From Paenibacillus sp. OV219 (GTDB lineage: Bacteria > Bacillota > Bacilli > Paenibacillales > Paenibacillaceae): a DNA stretch of 64,000 bases. Position numbers and translations under genes: made by a program. The first letter of the stretch is position 1. Every line of letters begins with the position of its first letter. Shown piece after piece: positions 44,399 through 54,420 of this stretch. Where the stretch lies: positions 124,001 to 188,000 of the forward strand of contig NZ_FOCJ01000001.1 of assembly GCF_900110075.1 (NCBI RefSeq), read 5' to 3'. The notes beneath the pieces were generated by a model, which was given only the letters and a program-made list of their open reading frames with translations, was not told where the DNA came from and searched no databases.

Positions 44399-46030
44399 TT
44401 AAGAAAAGCGATAAGTGCTAAACCGAATTGCATTATGCACACTAGTCCAGACATCGTTACTCTCTCCGCCCATATACCAATAACCGTATCCTGCAATGCC
44501 GTGCATTTCGCCCAGGCTTATTTTTTGGGATAAAGAACGTCCATCCTCCAGCCACATTCGATTAGGCACGCCAGAATCATAATATCCTCCGTAATATTGG
44601 CTCAGCTGATCGTCCCACTGCAGCATGACGTTCTTCGCCAATACAAGCTGGTTCTGCTGAACGAGGCTAATATCATGCGATTTAATGGTGCCATCGCCAT
44701 TCATGGCCCAGCTGCGCGTATACAGCGGCAGAGCGAGGATCACTTTATTCGCAGGTGCTTTCATCAGCAGTGTTTCTAGCCCTTTGCGCACCCAGGGCAG
44801 TGAAGAGACCGATCCTCCCTCAGGATGACCGCCCCAATGCTCGTCATAGCCCATCAGAACGATATAATCGGATTGCTTCGCCAAAGCAGCATAATCGAAC
44901 ACGTCTGTCCAATCCGTGCCGCTATCAGGCGAGACGTTGACGGACAGTACGGCTGGAATAGCCTTCAATTCATCATGCAGCGCCTTTATAAAAGCAGTGA
45001 AGGAATCTCGATCCTCCGGTAGCATGTTCTCGAAATCAATATTTAATCCATCAATGCCATTTATCCGGACACGGGTTGCCAGTTGACTTACGAATGCTTG
45101 TCGCTGAGACTGGCTCGCTAACATCGTATGTGTTGCGACTTGATCCGAGTGATTGCCGACCATCGCCCACACGGACTTCCCTTGTTCATGGGACCAAGTC
45201 AAGAGAGAAGCGTCCATATGATCCTCGATGCTACCTGCCTTACTTAAATAGAACCAAAGCGAGGATAATGTATTTACTTCCGACTTCGCAACCTGCTGTT
45301 CAAATTGCTTAGTTGTTTGGCCGTATTGCCAGCCTAGTTGAATGCGTGACGGCTGCGAAGCCTGCAATTGCGCTGTCCACCCGCTATGCGTCCATGCTCG
45401 GTTCAGCAGCACGGCGGCTTCCTGTCTTGTAATGAGGTCCTGCGGCAAGAAGTGACCCTCATTGCCCGCAATCAGGCCGATTCGAGACAGCTGATAGACG
45501 GAGGACTTCGCCCAAGCACTGATCTGGTCCTGATCCAGAAACAGCTTATCCGGCATGTTCTGCGAGGAGTCTAAAGTCTGCTTCAAGGCACGCGCCATTA
45601 TGACGGCAGCTTCCTCGCGAGTTACAGATCGGCTAGGCTCGAACAGTACAGCGGTAGTTCCTTTCGCGATGTTCAGTTGTACAGCAGACTGTATCCATTC
45701 ATAGTACCAAGCGGTCTTCGGCACATCCGCAAAGGCAGGAAGAGGGCTGGCAACAGGCTTTACACCGAGCAGCCGATCAATCATCGTTATGAATTCCGCC
45801 CTTGTAATCGGTTTGAGCGGTGCAAATTGACGGCTTCCCATTCCGTTCATGATGTGGTTCTTCGTCATGTTTATAATGGCAGCTTGCGCATAATTAGGGC
45901 GAATATCGTCATAGGGAAGTGCGCTGGCAGCTCCCGCAGATGTAGGATGAGGATAAGTCGTTAGCGCGATACTAAGTAAGATAATAAAGGGAATGACCGG
46001 TAATTGGATCCACTTGTTGATATGCAGCAT
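44399..46030 (-). CDS. GH18 glycoside hydrolase with three SLH domains
   Basis: ATG 46030 has AAAGGTGAG ten bases upstream; GTG 46045 lies on the ribosome site itself. A signal peptide is followed by three S-layer-homology units near 38-85, 100-150 and 165-205 (ITRAEFITMIDRLLG, VTREEAAVIMARAL, ITRQEAAVLLNRAW). The GH18 barrel follows, with the catalytic DGLNIDFE near 330-337 and a late GYGYWYMGG. It resembles spore and wall enzymes of the YaaH/chitinase group that cut GlcNAc linkages. SLH units should hold it on the wall. It converges on the ABC/HlyD unit. Confidence 0.93.
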   Translation of the reverse strand: MLHINKWIQLPVIPFIILLSIALTTYPHPTSAGAASALPYDDIRPNYAQAAIINMTKNHIMNGMGSRQFAPLKPITRAEFITMIDRLLGVKPVASPLPAFADVPKTAWYYEWIQSAVQLNIAKGTTAVLFEPSRSVTREEAAVIMARALKQTLDSSQNMPDKLFLDQDQISAWAKSSVYQLSRIGLIAGNEGHFLPQDLITRQEAAVLLNRAWTHSGWTAQLQASQPSRIQLGWQYGQTTKQFEQQVAKSEVNTLSSLWFYLSKAGSIEDHMDASLLTWSHEQGKSVWAMVGNHSDQVATHTMLASQSQRQAFVSQLATRVRINGIDGLNIDFENMLPEDRDSFTAFIKALHDELKAIPAVLSVNVSPDSGTDWTDVFDYAALAKQSDYIVLMGYDEHWGGHPEGGSVSSLPWVRKGLETLLMKAPANKVILALPLYTRSWAMNGDGTIKSHDISLVQQNQLVLAKNVMLQWDDQLSQYYGGYYDSGVPNRMWLEDGRSLSQKISLGEMHGIAGYGYWYMGGESNDVWTSVHNAIRFSTYRFS

Positions 46031-46211
46031 AGCTCGTAAACTCACCTTTCTATGACTAACATGTAGGTTCTAATAGTAATCAAATGTCTCGCGTTAGCCT
46101 AGTCTTAATTATTGGTATTGCTCTGATCTGTGACTTTTGATAAGATGATCAGGACTTATTAAACGATTTTAAAAAGTAGATACATATGGATATAGAGGGG
46201 GGTTGACCGTG

Positions 46212-47228
46212 ATGACGAATGAGCTTAAGACGCCAAAAGAACGTTTGATTTATCGGATACGCGCAGGACTCATCATGCTGGGAAGCGCCACGAAAGCAGA
46301 GCTCAGTCAGCGGCTTGGAATCAGCTTCCCGACAATTAGCAAGTTCATCGCACAGATGGAGAAGGACGGAGAAATCCGTTATTCAGGAGACGATGATTCC
46401 AGCGGAGGCAGAAGGGCAAGACGGTATTCCTATGATACCGAGTATATGCTTGGGTTAGCAGTCTTCGTCGAGAAGGATGAGACCAAATACTCGATATTTA
46501 ACTGTGTCGGAGACATTATCGAACAAGGAACGAATCCAAGCGTGCTGCAGGAGGATACGGAGCTGCTCGCTAGCCTGATTGAAGATTTGATCGAGAAATA
46601 CCCAAGGCTGCGTTCGGTCGCGATCGGTGTACCCGGCGCTGTAGATAATGGCAGAATTATCTATATACCGCCGTATAAGCAGTACCAGGATTATGATTTG
46701 AAAGAGGAATTCGAGGCCAGATTCCAAATCCCGTTCGTCGTAGAGAACGATATGAATGCTTCGGTGCTGGGGTATGCGTCGAACTTCGAGCTTGAGAACG
46801 AGTCGCTTGTGTATTTGTACTTCGGACAATACGGACCGGGTTCTGGAATCATGATTAATGGCGATGTCGTGCGTGGGAGCACGTTCTTCTCCGGTGAGAT
46901 CTCACTCGTCCCGCAGTACGATAGCCATAATTTCCTGCAAGCGCTGCAGGGGGATGAGCCTCATCGCCGAATTGTACTTTCCGGGGACAATCAGATTGAT
47001 GCCGTCGCCCGCTTAATCGCCACATTGGGCGCTATCCTCAACCCCCGGGCAGTTATCTTTAACGATGATGAGGTAGATGAAGAGCTGCTGGCAAGAATCG
47101 CAGAACGAAGCGTTGCATATATTCCACAAAAGCATTTGCCAACGCTCTTGATGAGCAACTGGAGGCAGGATTACTTGTCCGGCTTGCAGCATCTGGCGCT
47201 TAATCTCATGATTACGGAATGTTGCTAG
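46212..47228 (+). CDS. ROK-family transcriptional regulator
   Basis: The N-terminal 70 residues are a winged helix (KAELSQRLGISFPTISKFIAQME), followed by a ROK kinase-like sugar-sensing domain: VAIGVPGAVDNGRI near 138-151, VENDMNASVLGY near 177-188, and YLYFGQYGPGSGIMINGDVV. The usual ROK zinc cysteines (CxCGxxGC) are not visible, and the domain probably only binds ligand. GAGGGGGG precedes; GTG 46209 and ATG 46212 are both possible. The transporter gene starts 14 bp after its stop, so it may control that gene. Confidence 0.85.
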   Translation: MTNELKTPKERLIYRIRAGLIMLGSATKAELSQRLGISFPTISKFIAQMEKDGEIRYSGDDDSSGGRRARRYSYDTEYMLGLAVFVEKDETKYSIFNCVGDIIEQGTNPSVLQEDTELLASLIEDLIEKYPRLRSVAIGVPGAVDNGRIIYIPPYKQYQDYDLKEEFEARFQIPFVVENDMNASVLGYASNFELENESLVYLYFGQYGPGSGIMINGDVVRGSTFFSGEISLVPQYDSHNFLQALQGDEPHRRIVLSGDNQIDAVARLIATLGAILNPRAVIFNDDEVDEELLARIAERSVAYIPQKHLPTLLMSNWRQDYLSGLQHLALNLMITECC

Positions 47229-47242
47229 GGGGGAGCTTGACG

Positions 47243-48502
47243 ATGGCAACTATTTTTCTCGTATTGATCTATTTAGCGTTTATTAGCCTTGGAATTCCGG
47301 ACTCGCTGCTTGGATCGGCGTGGCCTGTCATGCGGCCTGACCTTGGCGCAACATTTGGCTTCGCGGGAGTCTTGTCGATGGTTGTCGCTGGTGGGACAAT
47401 CGTATCCAGTCTTGCATGCGGGAGCTTGGTTCAGCGTATGGGGACGGGAAGACTTACACTTGTCAGCTGCTGCCTGACCGCAGGAGCGCTGCTTGGTTTC
47501 TCCGTAGCACCTTCGCTAATTTGGTTCATCTTGCTGGCCATTCCACTGGGACTTGGCGCAGGCGCTATTGATGCGGCACTGAATCATTATGTAGCGGAGA
47601 ACTATAAGGCCCATCACATGTCCTGGCTGCACTGCTTCTGGGGCGTGGGAGCAACGATGGGACCGATTATTATGAGCTATTATATTGCAGAGCATAACTC
47701 CTGGAGAAATGGCTACACAGCGGTATCGATCATCCAGTTCTCACTTGCCTTCCTGTTGCTCGTTACGCTCCCGTTATGGAAACGAGTCGCGAAGATTAGG
47801 GAGGCGCAGCGCCTAGGCAGCAAGAGCAAGGGTTCGCAGCTAGGTGACGACGGTGGTGAGGAATCCTCGGAATCCGCTCACGTTCTGCCAGTGGCAGGCA
47901 GCAGCTCCAAAGCAGGTGTGCTTCGGATAAAAGGGGTCAAACAGACGTTGATTGCCTTCTTCTTCTATTGTGGCGTTGAAGCTACGGTAGGGTTATGGGG
48001 CGCTAGCTATCTTGTCGGTGCGAGGGATATGACCGCCGAGTCAGCTGCTGGCTGGGTCTCGATATATTTTGGCGGAATTACAGTTGGCAGGTTAATTACC
48101 GGTTTCATTACGATGAAGATCCACAATCGGGTACTGATCCGGTGCGGACAGATGGTTGCCATTGCAGGCGGCCTTATGCTGTTTCTTCCTCTGCCGCAGC
48201 TCTTCTTGGTAGGGCTCGTTCTAATTGGGCTTGGGCTTGCTCCGATCTATCCCGGCTTGCTTCATGAAACGCCAGCGCGTTTCGGACGAGAGAGTGCTGC
48301 CAAGCTAATCGGATACCAGATGGCCGCCGCGTATACGGGAATCACATTGCTCCCGCCGCTATTCGGCTTTATTGCTTCACAGACGAACATCACGATTTTC
48401 CCATTCATTGTAGTTGCATTCCTTGTCATCATGCTGCTGAGCGCTGAGAAAGTGAACAGCTTGTTGAAACGAACACAGAACTTATCGACTATATCTAAAT
48501 AA
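47243..48502 (+). CDS. Major facilitator superfamily transporter
   Basis: ATG 47243 follows GGGGGGAG and gives a 419-residue protein with twelve predicted membrane segments and a charged, serine-rich central loop near 190-225 (SKSKGSQLGDDGGEESSESA). It begins like fucose/sugar permeases of the FucP-like group (FISLGIPDSLLGSAWPVM). The ROK gene directly before it suggests a sugar or sugar derivative as substrate, which is inference. Confidence 0.88.
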   Translation: MATIFLVLIYLAFISLGIPDSLLGSAWPVMRPDLGATFGFAGVLSMVVAGGTIVSSLACGSLVQRMGTGRLTLVSCCLTAGALLGFSVAPSLIWFILLAIPLGLGAGAIDAALNHYVAENYKAHHMSWLHCFWGVGATMGPIIMSYYIAEHNSWRNGYTAVSIIQFSLAFLLLVTLPLWKRVAKIREAQRLGSKSKGSQLGDDGGEESSESAHVLPVAGSSSKAGVLRIKGVKQTLIAFFFYCGVEATVGLWGASYLVGARDMTAESAAGWVSIYFGGITVGRLITGFITMKIHNRVLIRCGQMVAIAGGLMLFLPLPQLFLVGLVLIGLGLAPIYPGLLHETPARFGRESAAKLIGYQMAAAYTGITLLPPLFGFIASQTNITIFPFIVVAFLVIMLLSAEKVNSLLKRTQNLSTISK

Positions 48503-48527
48503 ATCAAATCTTATTCAAGCTAAAAAT

Positions 48528-48562
48528 AGGCGGGTCTCCTTGTTTGAAGGGGATCCGCCTTT
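48528..48562. terminator. Bidirectional terminator
   Basis: AGGCGGGTCTCCTT and AAGGGGATCCGCCT, paired with two wobble positions, A-rich left flank and TTTATTT right flank, between converging genes. Confidence 0.85.
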
Positions 48563-48572
48563 ATTTGTGTAG

Positions 48573-49814
48573 TTAGCCAAGTTGCACATAGAATGTGGTT
48601 TTCTCGCCCTGCATGCTCTTCGCATGAATTTTGCCCCGGTGATGCTCGACGATGGACTTTGCGATGGCGAGGCCAAGGCCGTAGCTGCCGTTCTTGCGGG
48701 TGCGAGAGGCGTCTCCTCGGTAGAAGCGATCGAAGATTTTGTCGATCTGATCGGCAGGAATGCCGGGACCGGTGTTGGTCATGGATAGCTGGATATGACC
48801 TTGATGTCGTTTGAGTGCAAGCTGAATGGAGCCGTTCGGGTTCGAGTATTTGATCGCATTATCAAGCAGGATCATGACGACTTGCTTCATCTGTTCACAA
48901 TTGCCTGTAACGGACAGGTTCGGCTCAATGTCGTAATCCAAGTTAAGCTCCTTCTCGAATATGACGGCTTCCATCGTGAGAATGACGCTTTCCACCGCTT
49001 CGCTGAAGTCGAAAGGCACCTGAATCATACGCTCCCTGGCATCATCCATCTGAGTCAGATAGAGCAGATCATTCGTGAGCGTCTTCATCCGTTCGGTCTC
49101 CGATTTGATATGATGCAGCCACTTTACCTGCGTGTTGATCGTATCTTCGCCATTGGCAAGCAGCACATCTGCGTTCGTATTGATGACAGCCAGTGGGGTC
49201 TTCAGCTCGTGGGAAGCATCGGCGATAAACCGCTTCTGCTTCTCGAAAGCCTCCTTGACCGGAGCGATCGAGCGTCCAGCGAAGTAACGGCTAGCGAGAT
49301 AGATAACACCAAGCATAACAACAGCTACTAAGGAGAATGTATAAGTCAGGGTCGTGAGAATGCTGTGCTGCGGCGTGACATCCATATAGTAAATCACATA
49401 GCCAGAAGGTACACTCGCTACGGTATATGCCCAGCGGCTGCCGGCTGTCGTAAACTGGCCGAACTCGGCAGGATCTGCCTCTGCTTTCTTCACGGCAGTC
49501 GTATAGAGGTCGCTATCCAGCTCGAAGCGAGATTCCTTGTGCGTAATGTTCCAACCCTTATCCGTTCGGATGGAGAAGGAGAGGGATGGCTCATGAAAAT
49601 CCTTCGGAAAATTACCGTCCATTTTAGGATGATCATCCTTAGGACCACCGCCGTTCATTTTGCCAACATCGGCCATGCGCCTGATATCCATATGGATATC
49701 GTTCTGTACATTACGGTACGTGAACGCATAGATGGTTCCGAAGGCAGCGAGCATAATGAACGAGATAATGATCATGTTCATAAGCAGGAATCGGTTGCGA
49801 AGCTTGTTAAACAT
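48573..49814 (-). CDS. Membrane sensor histidine kinase
   Basis: A 413-residue kinase: TM1 near 12-32, a sensor loop of about 115 residues, TM2 near 150-172, H-box DASHELKTPLA near 199-209, N-box LLDNAIKYSN, G1 NTGPGIP, F-box IFDRFYRG and G2 SYGLGLAIA. The start ATG shares one base with the regulator stop (TAATG). No HAMP is evident. The unit is divergent from the VTC/DUF4956/Cthe_2159 genes, which are plausible targets. Confidence 0.93.
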   Translation of the reverse strand: MFNKLRNRFLLMNMIIISFIMLAAFGTIYAFTYRNVQNDIHMDIRRMADVGKMNGGGPKDDHPKMDGNFPKDFHEPSLSFSIRTDKGWNITHKESRFELDSDLYTTAVKKAEADPAEFGQFTTAGSRWAYTVASVPSGYVIYYMDVTPQHSILTTLTYTFSLVAVVMLGVIYLASRYFAGRSIAPVKEAFEKQKRFIADASHELKTPLAVINTNADVLLANGEDTINTQVKWLHHIKSETERMKTLTNDLLYLTQMDDARERMIQVPFDFSEAVESVILTMEAVIFEKELNLDYDIEPNLSVTGNCEQMKQVVMILLDNAIKYSNPNGSIQLALKRHQGHIQLSMTNTGPGIPADQIDKIFDRFYRGDASRTRKNGSYGLGLAIAKSIVEHHRGKIHAKSMQGEKTTFYVQLG

Positions 49815-50494
49815 TATGAAGTCGCCTCCTCAAGCACATACCCGACGCCGCGAATCGTGTTGATCCGAACCGATGAATGGAGAAAAGCAAGCTTTTTCCG
49901 CAGAAACGAGATGTAAACCTCCACGTTATTGTGCTCCGCCTCTGAGTCAAAGCCCCACAGCTTCTCGATAATTTGCTCCTTAGACGTTACCGATTGTTTT
50001 CTCGTCATCATCAGCTCGAGCAGCTGGCTTTCTTTCAATATAATCTTCAATTCTTTGCCTTTGCAGGTGAGCTTCAGATGCCCCGGATTCAGCTCGATGT
50101 CACCGAATCGGGGGCCGTCCTCCGGCACCACCTCGCCTTTGCGCCTTAGCGCAGCACGCATTCGTGCGAGCAGTTCACCGGTCGAGAAGGGCTTGGCCAC
50201 ATAATCGTCCGCTCCGTAATCGAGCCCGGCAATTTTATCAGGCTCCTCGCCTTTTGCCGTCAGCAGGATAACCGGCACCGGATTTCCTTGCTTTCGAAGC
50301 GACTTGAGCAGCGTTATTCCATCCATGCCAGGAAGCATAATATCCAGCAATATTAAATCGTGAATGCCGCTCAGCGCATGATCGAGTCCCTCAAGACCGT
50401 CATGAGCGACATCAACCGCATAATTCTCCTTCATTAATATCTGCGTGAGCGCCTCCGCGAGATTAACCTCGTCTTCTACTATAAGGATCCGCAT
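49814..50494 (-). CDS. OmpR-family response regulator
   Basis: ATG 50494 lies after AAGGAGGAGG; GTG 50503 falls inside that site region. The product is 226 residues, with VEDEVN near 7-12, the phosphoacceptor in ILLDIMLPGMDG near 51, YVAKPFSTGE near 98-107 and a winged helix ending GVGYVLE. It should act with the following kinase. Confidence 0.93.
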   Translation of the reverse strand: MRILIVEDEVNLAEALTQILMKENYAVDVAHDGLEGLDHALSGIHDLILLDIMLPGMDGITLLKSLRKQGNPVPVILLTAKGEEPDKIAGLDYGADDYVAKPFSTGELLARMRAALRRKGEVVPEDGPRFGDIELNPGHLKLTCKGKELKIILKESQLLELMMTRKQSVTSKEQIIEKLWGFDSEAEHNNVEVYISFLRKKLAFLHSSVRINTIRGVGYVLEEATS

Positions 50495-50525
50495 AGCTCC
50501 CACCTCCTCCTTAAGTCATGCTTCT

Positions 50526-50640
50526 ACCTTAAATAAGAAACCTTTAATCTACCTTAAGTTATTATAGATGGCTTGCTGTTCATGTTCCAATGGCCATGCT
50601 GCAGAAAAATGTTTACACCGCCTTAACAATTTAAGTTTCG
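50526..50640. promoter_or_regulatory. Intergenic region with repeated CCTTAA boxes
   Basis: ACCTTAA or ACCTTTAA occurs at 50526, 50540 and 50551, and CCTTAACA...TTTAAG...GTTAAAGG lies near 50621-50645. The spacing is near 11 to 14 bp. The region separates the divergent regulator/kinase and VTC units, so the boxes are candidate sites for that regulator. They vaguely recall PhoP-type TTAACA repeats. Confidence 0.35.
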
Positions 50641-50720
50641 TTAAAGGTTCGCGCTTTAAGCTACAGACATGGAAAGGCGGCGGAAACGCCAAAGAGGAAC
50701 AGGAAGGGAGCTTAGGGCAA

Positions 50721-51503
50721 ATGGCGATTGAAGTATTTAACCGATACGAGAACAAGTACTTGATGGATACGAGCACCTTCAAGAACCTTTATAACCGATT
50801 GATGGCTCATATGGAGCTGGACGCGTACAACAAGAACGATCAGTACTATTCCATTAGTAATCTGTATTATGACACCGAGCATCATTCGCTCATTCGAACG
50901 AGTTTATCAAAGACGAAGTACAGGGAGAAGCTGCGTGTTCGAGCATACGGCGTGCCGGAAGCGGATGCGAAAGTATACCTGGAGTTGAAAAAGAAAGTGT
51001 TCGGTCTCGTCAATAAACGGCGGACATCGCTTACGCTGAGTGAGGCGTATGACTTCGTTCGGACCGGGCAAGCGCCGGCGTATCGGGAAGGGATGAATCG
51101 GCAGGTTATTCAGGAGATCGAGTACTTCTTATCAAGATACGAGCTGCAGCCCATGATGTATCTGGCTTATGACCGAATCGCGATGTTCTGTAGAGGGAAT
51201 CGGGGCTTGCGAATTACGTTCGATACGAATATCCGCTCGCGGCGCTATGATTTGCAGCTGGAGGCAGGCGACTACGGTGATCAGTTGATGGAGGAAGGCC
51301 AGTGGCTCATGGAAGTGAAGGCGGAGAAGACGATTCCAGTATGGCTGTCTAAGCTGTTGTCTGAGCTTCAGATGTACCGGACCAGCTTCTCGAAATATGG
51401 CAACGAATATAAAAAGTCGATTCGCGGCGCGAAAGCGGATGCGGTAACGAGTGCAAGCATAATGAACGACCAATCAATCCAAAAGGAGCTAATTCTCATA
51501 TGA
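50721..51503 (+). CDS. VTC-domain protein, polyphosphate-polymerase type
   Basis: ATG 50721 follows GGAAGGGAG; an upstream open stretch lacks support. The 260-residue product is a CYTH-like tunnel-fold VTC domain: FNRYENKYLMD near 6-16, SISNLYYDTE near 46-55, the basic TKYREKLRVRAYG near 66-78, LELKKKV near 88-94, and IMEVKAEK-like LMEVKAEKTIP near 196-206. Yeast VTC makes polyphosphate from ATP; bacterial relatives often sit with DUF4956 membrane proteins, as here. Confidence 0.87.
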   Translation: MAIEVFNRYENKYLMDTSTFKNLYNRLMAHMELDAYNKNDQYYSISNLYYDTEHHSLIRTSLSKTKYREKLRVRAYGVPEADAKVYLELKKKVFGLVNKRRTSLTLSEAYDFVRTGQAPAYREGMNRQVIQEIEYFLSRYELQPMMYLAYDRIAMFCRGNRGLRITFDTNIRSRRYDLQLEAGDYGDQLMEEGQWLMEVKAEKTIPVWLSKLLSELQMYRTSFSKYGNEYKKSIRGAKADAVTSASIMNDQSIQKELILI

Positions 51504-52177
51504 TCGAATCACTATTCTCCACAACCGCAGGAGCGGAGCTAACCTTTGCCGATGCGATCTTATCTTTTGCGATCGCGATCCTGCTTGGAGGCATTATTAG
51601 TTTCACCTATATGAAGACCCAGCGTACGTACTCCCCCAGCTTCACGCTTACGATGATGATATTACCGGTAATTGTTGCCATTATCATTATGCTGATCGGC
51701 AGCAATATTGCCCGCGCCTTCAGTCTTGCCGGGGCATTCTCGATTATTCGGTTCCGCAGTGCGCCAGGGGATTCCAAGGATATCTCGTACGTGTTGTTCT
51801 CAATGGCGGCAGGACTCGCTTGCGGCGTAGGCGCTTACGGTTATGCTGTGCTATTCATCGTTCTGTTATGTGTATTGATGTTTGTTCTGAATGCATTGAA
51901 GTTCGGGGCGAACAAGGAGCTTTACAAAACATTGAAGGTGACGATTCCGGAAAACTTGGGCTACGAGGAAGCGCTAGGCGAGGTTTTCGTGAAGCATGAT
52001 GTTGAATACGAACTGAAAAAAGTACGCACGACCGAGCTTGGCAGTCTGTATGAGCTTGTTTATTCTGTGAAGCTTGGTCCGAATACGAATCAGAAGGAAC
52101 TGCTCGACGCCGTTCGAACGCGTAATGGCAATCTGGATATAACGCTTACTATGAGTCCTGTTGTCCAGGACTACTAA
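51500..52177 (+). CDS. DUF4956 membrane protein
   Basis: The 225-residue protein overlaps the VTC gene by 4 nt (ATGA). Four membrane segments lie in the first 135 residues, with the family stretch GAFSIIRFRSAPGDSKDISY near 76-95, followed by a soluble alpha/beta C-terminal domain (LKVTIPENLGYEEALGEVF). DUF4956 proteins are tightly linked to VTC genes and may form a channel or scaffold for the polymer. That role is inferred from linkage. Confidence 0.88.
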   Translation: MIESLFSTTAGAELTFADAILSFAIAILLGGIISFTYMKTQRTYSPSFTLTMMILPVIVAIIIMLIGSNIARAFSLAGAFSIIRFRSAPGDSKDISYVLFSMAAGLACGVGAYGYAVLFIVLLCVLMFVLNALKFGANKELYKTLKVTIPENLGYEEALGEVFVKHDVEYELKKVRTTELGSLYELVYSVKLGPNTNQKELLDAVRTRNGNLDITLTMSPVVQDY

Positions 52178-52193
52178 GAGAGGTTGATTATAA

Positions 52194-54413
52194 ATGAAAC
52201 GATTGAATAGTCCAAAAATGATTTCGATATTGCTATTTAGTGCGATATTGGCGGCAGGGTGCAGCTCGAATGATCCGAACATAGCCGGAAGTTCTAACAC
52301 AACCAACACGGCTGTAGCTGCTGACGCTGGTGTTGAGACGGCTTCAGCTTCCGCTTCGGCGGCGCAGCGGGCGGAATCGTCTGCTGCAGCAATTAAGTTG
52401 GCTAGCGAGGATGTGAGCAAGCTCGCAGGCTTTGACGAGAATGATGCGCTCACTGGCTGGAGCGCGGATAGCTCGACGGCAATTGCGTTTAGCGGCGCAA
52501 GTGCCAGTGTCAGCGGATCTGGGGCGAGCGCCGATCGCGGCGTCGTTACGATCAAGGAAGCGGGTACTTATGTCGTGAACGGTGCAGTATCGGCTGGGCA
52601 GCTAGTCGTGGAAGCGCCTGAGGATGCGGTTGTTCATCTTGTTTTGAACGGGACGCAGATTACGAATAACAATGGTCCTGCAATCTATGTGAAAGAAGCG
52701 GAGAAGACGATTGTGACGCTGCAGGATGGCACAGACAACCAGGTGGTTGATGGTGCCACGTACGTAGACACGTCGGAGGAAGCGCCTACTGCGACAATCT
52801 ACAGCAAAGGTGATCTGACATTTAACGGCAAGGGTAAGCTGAGTGTTCAAGGCAGCGCGAAAGACGGGATTACAAGCAAGGATGATTTGAAGATCATGAG
52901 CGGTACTTTTGAAGTGAAGTCGGCGGATGATGGTATTGTCGGCCGTGACTTGCTAGCTGTGAAGGATGGCTCGATGATTACTGTGGCTGCCGGCGGAGAT
53001 GGTATGAAGACTACGAATGACGCTGATGATAAAGACAAAGGCTATGTTGCAATAGCAGGCGGGACATTCAACATCAAGTCTGCAAAAGACAGCATACAGG
53101 CGGCTTCTTCCATTCTAATCGGCGAAGGTACATTTGAACTTGTAGCTGGCGGCGGCAGCGCGGCTTCCACAAAGGTGCATGAGGACGACCGGATGCGCGG
53201 TGGCTTCGGTCAGATGCAGTCGGGCAAGGATAAGGATGCGAAAGTGGCTACGGGTGTAAGTGTGAAAGCAAGTGCGGATTCGGGTGCAAATGTAAAATCA
53301 GACACGGATTCCGCAACAGCTGCTGCGGAAACGGAAGCTTCCGGTGCGAAGGCAATAAAGGCCGCAGTTAATGTTGCGATTGCCGGCGGCAGTTTCAAGA
53401 TTGACGCGGCGGATGATGCCGTTCACAGCAATGACAATGTTGTGCTAGCAGGCGGCGACTATCAAATTGCATCCGGGGATGATGGCTTGCATGCAGATGG
53501 CGTCACTTCGATTGCAGGCGGAACGGTGAACATCACCAAGAGCTATGAAGGAATTGAAGGCGCGGATATTACGATTTCTGGCGGCGATACTCATGTAACT
53601 GCAAGCGATGACGGCGTCAATGTGGGCGGCGGCAATGACAGCTCCGGCGGTGGCGGCGGAGATATGTTCAGCGCTACTGACGGCATGCTGACTATTAGCG
53701 GTGGTTACCTATATGTAGATGCGGCAGGCGATGGCCTAGATTCCAACGGCTCCGCTGTCATGACAGGCGGTACGGCAGTCGTGAACGGGCCGACGGAGAA
53801 CAATAATGCTCCGCTCGATTTTAACGGCAACTTCGTGCAATCAGGCGGCAAGCTCATTGCAGCGGGCAGTGCGGGCATGGCGCAAGCACCATCCGAGACA
53901 TCCTCGCAGCTTGCAGTCATGATGACATTCCCGAGTACGCTGGAAGCGGGCACGACTGTAACGCTTACCGATAGTGCGGGTGCAGTCATTGCCGTATTCC
54001 AGCCGTCGAAGACGTTCAGGAGCATCGTCATCTCTTCGCCTGAACTGAAGAGCGGCGAGTCGTACACGATTTCGACTGGCGGTACAGCAAGCGGTACACC
54101 GACTGATGGATTGTACGATAGCGCTTCGGTTAGCGCCAGCACCAAAGTCGTTACATTCAAGATGGGCGACAAAGTCACCTATGTGAATGAATCCGGTGTA
54201 ACAACAGCCAATTCGGGCGGCTTCGGCGGCGGTCCCGGAGGCGGCCGCGGCGGTCAAGGCGGACCAGATGGACAAGGCGGTCCCGGTGGACCGGACGGAC
54301 AAGGCGGTCCGGGTGGACCAGACAGTCAAGGCGGTCAAGGTGCGCCAGATGCGCCGCCTGAAGCATCAAGTGGCGGCACGAGTGATTCGACAGGCACGGA
54401 TTCGGCTGCCTGA
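52194..54413 (+). CDS. Cthe_2159-type carbohydrate-binding lipoprotein
   Basis: The lipobox is LAAGC near residue 23, followed by a long A/S/T-rich stretch. Residues about 120-600 hold many parallel-helix turns with phrases such as GGTFNIKSAKDSIQA, SADDGI and ASDDGVNVGGG, the calcium-binding beta-helix pattern of Cthe_2159, which binds acidic plant polysaccharide. A wall-like extension of G, P, Q and D repeats (GGPGGPDGQGG) ends the protein. It follows the DUF4956 gene by 16 bp. The substrate here is unknown. Confidence 0.87.
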   Translation: MKRLNSPKMISILLFSAILAAGCSSNDPNIAGSSNTTNTAVAADAGVETASASASAAQRAESSAAAIKLASEDVSKLAGFDENDALTGWSADSSTAIAFSGASASVSGSGASADRGVVTIKEAGTYVVNGAVSAGQLVVEAPEDAVVHLVLNGTQITNNNGPAIYVKEAEKTIVTLQDGTDNQVVDGATYVDTSEEAPTATIYSKGDLTFNGKGKLSVQGSAKDGITSKDDLKIMSGTFEVKSADDGIVGRDLLAVKDGSMITVAAGGDGMKTTNDADDKDKGYVAIAGGTFNIKSAKDSIQAASSILIGEGTFELVAGGGSAASTKVHEDDRMRGGFGQMQSGKDKDAKVATGVSVKASADSGANVKSDTDSATAAAETEASGAKAIKAAVNVAIAGGSFKIDAADDAVHSNDNVVLAGGDYQIASGDDGLHADGVTSIAGGTVNITKSYEGIEGADITISGGDTHVTASDDGVNVGGGNDSSGGGGGDMFSATDGMLTISGGYLYVDAAGDGLDSNGSAVMTGGTAVVNGPTENNNAPLDFNGNFVQSGGKLIAAGSAGMAQAPSETSSQLAVMMTFPSTLEAGTTVTLTDSAGAVIAVFQPSKTFRSIVISSPELKSGESYTISTGGTASGTPTDGLYDSASVSASTKVVTFKMGDKVTYVNESGVTTANSGGFGGGPGGGRGGQGGPDGQGGPGGPDGQGGPGGPDSQGGQGAPDAPPEASSGGTSDSTGTDSAA

Positions 54414-54420
54414 GGCAGGA

